Source: Lachnospiraceae bacterium
Lineage (GTDB): Bacteria > Bacillota > Clostridia > Lachnospirales > Lachnospiraceae
Assembly: GCA_910575255.1 (NCBI GenBank)
Contig: CAJTEM010000017.1
Span: forward strand, 1,140 to 65,139
DNA length: 64,000 nt
Reading direction: 5' to 3'
The translations under genes were made by a program, and so were the position numbers. Of the stretch, positions 60,576 to 64,000 are shown one piece after another. Under the pieces are notes generated by a model that was not told where the DNA came from, did not search any database, and worked only from the letters and a program-made list of their open reading frames with translations. Every line of letters begins with the position of its first letter. Within the stretch, counting starts at the first letter, position 1.

Positions 60576-61150
60576 GGACAAAGGAAAAAAAGACGAGAGT
60601 CCGTTCCCCGGTTTCCCTGACACCGGAGCAGGTGATCCGAAAGAGGTTAAGAAGGATTGCGGACAGAGAAGAGGTCTCAGGATTTCTGTCAAAGCTGGTG
60701 ATGTTTGTAGTGATGATGTGGGTAATGTTCGGAGTGATCTTTGGCATTACCCCCATGCAGAACAATGACATGTCCCCCCGCTTAAGTTCCGGCGACCTGA
60801 TGCTTTACTACCGTCTGGAGGATACCTTCCGTTCCCAGGATATCATTATCTTTGAGAAGGAAGGCAGGCAATACACGGGCAGGATCATCGCCAGGGGCGG
60901 GGAGAGTGTAGAGATCACGGATGATTCGCAATTGATCGTAAACGGGAGCCATGTAGTTGAGACAGATATCTTCTACCGCACTCCCAAATACGGCGAGGAA
61001 GTGGAATATCCCTTGCAGTTGGGAGACAGAGAGTACTTTGTCCTGTGTGATTACCGGGACGGGGCGCGGGACAGCCGGTATTTCGGGGCGGTAAGCCAGG
61101 GAGAGATCCGGGGAAAAGTGCTCGCCGTCATACGCCGGTCCCACCTGTAG
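60572..61150 (+). CDS. SipA-like signal peptidase homologue for pilus assembly
   Basis: A 192-residue signal peptidase I relative with one membrane segment (residues 42-60). In true enzymes a Ser precedes M-x-P and a Lys lies in the KRVxG box. Here the first site is NNDMSP (Asp66 for Ser) and the second is YTGRIIA (Gly103 for Lys). The same Asp/Gly pair is known for streptococcal SipA, which is needed for pilus polymerisation and does not act as an ordinary signal peptidase. So the protein is probably an assembly factor for the FctA-type pilin encoded next, rather than a protease. Confidence 0.85.
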   Translation: MRTKEKKTRVRSPVSLTPEQVIRKRLRRIADREEVSGFLSKLVMFVVMMWVMFGVIFGITPMQNNDMSPRLSSGDLMLYYRLEDTFRSQDIIIFEKEGRQYTGRIIARGGESVEITDDSQLIVNGSHVVETDIFYRTPKYGEEVEYPLQLGDREYFVLCDYRDGARDSRYFGAVSQGEIRGKVLAVIRRSHL

Positions 61151-61252
61151 AGACTTTCCGGGGACAGAATTATTTATGATATTATCGTACCGAAACGATG
61201 CGATGATAGATAGAAGCTTTTAACCAATCATTATGAAGGAGAGGAATGTAGA

Positions 61253-62359
61253 ATGAAGAGAAATGCAAAGAAAATGGTAACGACAGTACTGGCAGGGGTC
61301 ATGGTAATGTCTATGGGGATGAATGCGTTTGCGAAAGTACCAGATGATGGACTTACGATTACAAAAACAGTGACAACAGACGGAAATACTTATGCTCCCA
61401 ATACAACTTTCAACTTTGAGGTGACTCCTGGAACAGGAAAGGGTGCTGATGAGAATAGTTTGGCTGCACCTGATCAGGTTGTCGTATATCCTGGTGTAGA
61501 CAAGGGGCTTAATGTAGTGGGTGCGGCTCAGTTTGCACCCAATAAAGAGGAGCCGACATCAGCGGTATATACAAATAATACAGTGAAAATTACGGTTAAT
61601 TCCGGCGTCTTTACAAAACCGGGTGTTTATCACTATCAGGTAAGTGAGGTAATACCGCAGAATGAAGATAAATATGAAGGTATTAAGTACGATGAGTCTG
61701 TGAAAGACCTTTTGGTTTATGTAGTGCGTAATGAGGAGGATGGAACTTTTACAGTCGATGGAGTAATTGAAGTAAAAGACGGACAGAAGGTAGGAGAGGG
61801 AACAGGGGTAAGCTTTACCAATAATTATGGAAAACAGGATCCCGATCAGCCGGATCCAGAGGATGATACCACCCATGATATTACAGTAACCAAAGAGGTA
61901 ACTGGTAACCAGGGTGATCAGAATAAGGAGTTTAACTTTGCCATCAGTGTAAAACCGGCAAGTGATGGTGAAATTTACAAACTGGTTAAAATAAGCAATG
62001 GCACGGAGACTTTTGTTCAGGCAATAGGCGCAACGGACATGGGTGTGACTGTTGGTCTGAAATCCGGTGAATCTGTAAAAATTTATGGTTTGTCTGAAAA
62101 TGATTCTTACAGTATTACAGAGACAGATGCCAATCAGGACGGATACACAACAACAGCAGCTGGTGACAATGTTAATGATGGTCAGACCGGTTCTGCAGGT
62201 AGATTAGATGCAGATAACAAGGCAGCTACTGTTACTAATGCCAGAAACATTTCCACCCCCACCGGCATCATCCTCACCTTCGCTCCTTACATCCTGATGG
62301 TAGCCGCAGCAGGTGTCCTTGCCGTAATGTTCCTTCGCAAGAAGAGAGAAGAGATCTGA
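61253..62359 (+). CDS. FctA-type major pilin
   Basis: A 368-residue secreted protein: signal peptide to about residue 27 (MVMSMGMNAFA), then a FctA/Spy0128-like domain (LTITKTVTTDGNTYAPNTTF, HYQVSEVIPQNEDKYEGIKY, VSFTNNYG) with Lys, Glu and Asn positions suited to isopeptide bonds. A proline/aspartate linker leads to a second repeat (DITVTKEVTGNQGDQNKEFN). The end TPTG, membrane segment and RKKREEI is a sorting signal of non-LPXTG type. Its own GGAGAGG site and the 100-base gap before it suggest strong separate translation, as expected of a shaft subunit. Confidence 0.9.
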   Translation: MKRNAKKMVTTVLAGVMVMSMGMNAFAKVPDDGLTITKTVTTDGNTYAPNTTFNFEVTPGTGKGADENSLAAPDQVVVYPGVDKGLNVVGAAQFAPNKEEPTSAVYTNNTVKITVNSGVFTKPGVYHYQVSEVIPQNEDKYEGIKYDESVKDLLVYVVRNEEDGTFTVDGVIEVKDGQKVGEGTGVSFTNNYGKQDPDQPDPEDDTTHDITVTKEVTGNQGDQNKEFNFAISVKPASDGEIYKLVKISNGTETFVQAIGATDMGVTVGLKSGESVKIYGLSENDSYSITETDANQDGYTTTAAGDNVNDGQTGSAGRLDADNKAATVTNARNISTPTGIILTFAPYILMVAAAGVLAVMFLRKKREEI

Positions 62360-62408
62360 TCAGGCATCGTTCATCTTTTCCGGGAAAATTCACAGGAGGT
62401 AACAAAGT

Positions 62409-63176
62409 ATGAGAGCAGCCGCTATCATGGCACGAATTGGAAATTTCATCATTTCCCTGTTTGCCGGGGTCTTAATCCTGACCATGTGTGCGTATGGCGG
62501 CTACTCCCTCTGGGACAGCTACATGATTAACCAGGGCGCATTCCTCTCCCAGGATTTGCTGAAATACAAACCGGCGTCAGGGGACGGGGAGGAGGCAAGC
62601 TACTCTTTGGAGGAGCTTGCGGCGATCAATCCGGATACCAGAGGATGGCTGACGATTGACCAGACACATATCGATTATCCGGTAGTTCAGGGAGAGGATG
62701 ACATGTTTTATGTAAACGCTGATGTGTTCAAGGAGTTCTCCCTGTCAGGCGCGATCTTTCTTTCCTGCCTGAACAGCCCGGATTTTTCCGACAGCTACAG
62801 CCTGATCTATGGGCATCATATGGACAATGGCGGGATGTTCGGAGACGTGCTGGAATTCGTGAATGAAGATTATTTTGAGAGGCATCAGACCGGCACCTTA
62901 TACCTGTCGGATGCGACTTATTCCATCAGGCTTTTTGCCTGTATGGAGGCGGATGGATACGATCATCTGATTTATAATCCGGGGACGGATTACGATCTTT
63001 CAGGCTTACTGGATTATCTGAAGACAGATTCCACCCAGTATCGGGAGATCGGAGTTACGGCAGAAGACAAGATCATAGGAATGTCCACCTGTGTGGATGC
63101 AGTGACAAACGGCCGGGTGGTGTTGTTTGGCCGGCTGGAAGAAAGAAAAGCACAAGAAGGAGGTGTGGAGGAATGA
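62409..63176 (+). CDS. Class B sortase (pilus polymerase)
   Basis: A 255-residue sortase with an N-terminal membrane segment (residues 8-32). The catalytic His lies in YGHHMDN (136-137), the Cys in MSTC (228) and the Arg in TNGRVVLFGRL. The layout (NPDTRGWLTIDQTHIDYPVV, AIFLSCLNSPDF) is that of class B enzymes. In streptococcal FCT loci a class B-type sortase joins FctA pilins with the help of SipA, and the same gene set is present here. AGGAGG precedes the ATG. It probably recognises the S/TPTG signals of the adhesin and pilin. Confidence 0.92.
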   Translation: MRAAAIMARIGNFIISLFAGVLILTMCAYGGYSLWDSYMINQGAFLSQDLLKYKPASGDGEEASYSLEELAAINPDTRGWLTIDQTHIDYPVVQGEDDMFYVNADVFKEFSLSGAIFLSCLNSPDFSDSYSLIYGHHMDNGGMFGDVLEFVNEDYFERHQTGTLYLSDATYSIRLFACMEADGYDHLIYNPGTDYDLSGLLDYLKTDSTQYREIGVTAEDKIIGMSTCVDAVTNGRVVLFGRLEERKAQEGGVEE

Positions 63177-63958
63177 TCTGTAAGAAGATAAGGAACCTGT
63201 TGTGTCATGCACTTGTCCCGGCTGTGCTTGCAGTTTTGATGGTTCCGGCCATAGCGTATGCAGAGGAACCCTGCCGGGTATCGATCCCGGTGGAAGTGAC
63301 CGTAACCGGGAACCGGATTCCTCAGGATCAGCAATACAGGCTGGAGTTAAAGGGAGAGACGCCCCAGACCCCGATGCCGGAGTCGTCAGAGCTGACTATG
63401 ACCGGCGCGGGAAAGGCAGCTTTTGGGGAAATCGCATATCATGTGCCGGGTGACTATCATTATGAGATTCGCCAGAATTCTGAGGCAACCGATTATTTTG
63501 TATATGATCAGAGTGTCTACCGGATTACAGTACGGATTATCCGTAATGAAGACGGGCAGCTGACATCGCTCATCCTGGCCTACAATGAGACGGCCGGAGA
63601 AGCTCAGAAGGTGGACGGACTGACCTTTGCCAACCAGTACAACCGCGGCGGAGGCGGCGGAGGTGGCGGCGGAGGCGGTTCCGGCAGCGGCAGCGGCGGC
63701 GGAGGCGGCACAAGCGGGGGAGGCCCTGGAGTGTCGGGAGACGGCCTGACGGAGATCGGAGAGGAAACGACTCCTCTGGCAGCCGGGTTCCCGGGAATCT
63801 CCGAGTTGGTTCCGGAGACAATATTAGATGCCATGGTGCCGCTGGCGATGCTTCCGCAGACAGGAGATAGCACCAGTCTGGGGCTGTGGATCCTGCTTCT
63901 GGTGATTTCTGGCTGTGGCCTGACCGGCCTGATGGCTATGAGAAAGTATCTCGGATAA
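63173..63958 (+). CDS. LPQTG-anchored basal pilin with glycine-rich spacer
   Basis: A 261-residue protein, overlapping the sortase stop by 4 bases. Signal peptide to AYA (about residue 30); a FctA-like domain (VEVTVTGNRIPQDQQYRLEL, YHYEIRQNSEATDYFVYDQS, LTFANQYN); then about 40 residues almost all Gly and Ser; then LPQTG, a membrane segment and a basic end. The canonical LPXTG differs from the signals of the other two subunits, so the housekeeping sortase may attach this protein to the wall. That would make it the base of the fibre, comparable with FctB. Confidence 0.85.
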   Translation: MICKKIRNLLCHALVPAVLAVLMVPAIAYAEEPCRVSIPVEVTVTGNRIPQDQQYRLELKGETPQTPMPESSELTMTGAGKAAFGEIAYHVPGDYHYEIRQNSEATDYFVYDQSVYRITVRIIRNEDGQLTSLILAYNETAGEAQKVDGLTFANQYNRGGGGGGGGGGGSGSGSGGGGGTSGGGPGVSGDGLTEIGEETTPLAAGFPGISELVPETILDAMVPLAMLPQTGDSTSLGLWILLLVISGCGLTGLMAMRKYLG

Positions 63959-64000
63959 AACAAGATAAAGAGATATCTTCGAAAACAGCAGATGCGCCCT

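Noticed and set aside
63645-63725. Short repeats in the glycine-rich region considered as a CRISPR or tandem repeat array
   Set aside because: The repeats are codon-level, without spacers, and lie within an open coding frame.
1-64000. tRNA and rRNA genes
   Set aside because: None of the conserved tRNA or rRNA segments was recognised on either strand by eye; attachment sites here are in a coding gene end instead.

Overview
The window looks like the accessory genome of a low-to-moderate-GC Firmicute, most likely a gut Lachnospiraceae/Clostridia species. The grounds are strong AGGAGG-type ribosome binding sites, Lachnospiraceae-type mobile-element proteins, several large serine recombinases, and a Gram-positive pilus operon with sortase. 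No rRNA, tRNA or CRISPR array was seen. All family assignments are from reading the translated sequence; no database search was run.

Layout. (1) 1-6,400: a transposase fragment at the left edge, a SymE-like gene, then the right end of a prophage: holin, endolysin, and three overlapping serine recombinase genes of which the first has lost its catalytic serine. (2) 6,480-10,815: a strikingly AT-rich cargo block of a SEC-C protein, a HEPN/NACHT STAND ATPase and a coupled 462-codon protein. It lies between the recombinases and a putative attachment site, and is a good candidate anti-phage module. (3) 11,030-27,220: decayed integrative elements separated by three different copies of what looks like the 3' end of a 23S rRNA uracil methyltransferase gene (rumA/rlmD type) at 11,033, 23,966 and 27,083. 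This is read as tandem accretion of elements at one attachment gene. Between the copies are small metabolic/detoxification genes (two VOC or PPOX-type enzymes, DUF3795, GNAT), an ABC exporter behind a long hairpin-rich leader, ArdC/YodL conjugative-element remnants, an Rpn nuclease, a complete IS630 element beside a broken YhcG nuclease gene, RhuM, and a frameshifted serine recombinase.

(4) 28,000-43,500: a defence island. Two unknown proteins sharing a QFGY motif, an excisionase-type HTH protein and an AAA_13 ATPase with a zinc-hook-like CxxC (RloC/PrrC-like) are followed by a complete type I restriction-modification set (hsdM, hsdS, a 102-codon gene, hsdR) and a McrBC pair whose McrB carries an EVE-like reader domain. 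The genes are co-directional and tightly packed, and could guard one another: an ATPase/nuclease watching the type I system, and McrBC attacking modified DNA that the type I enzyme would miss. (5) 43,640-46,446: an IS200-type element whose tnpA is split by a 2.1 kb group II intron and also carries a nonsense codon. It is followed by an in-frame chimera of a second HsdR helicase and a MobV relaxase.

(6) 47,600-49,300: an ECF sigma factor, its likely anti-sigma membrane protein and an ECF-type promoter. (7) 49,300-52,400: a scrapyard of gene fragments (DUF6431/ExeA ATPase, MBL, SnoaL-like, HxlR, histidine kinase, endolysin SH3 tail) with one apparently intact YbhB/YbcL gene. (8) 52,461-54,441: a WYL regulator, a VOC protein nearly identical to the one at 12,069, and a GyrI-like protein in one operon. 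(9) 55,722-63,958: a pilus operon: vWA-domain tip adhesin, small cytoplasmic protein, SipA-like signal peptidase homologue, FctA-type major pilin, class B sortase and an LPQTG-anchored basal pilin.
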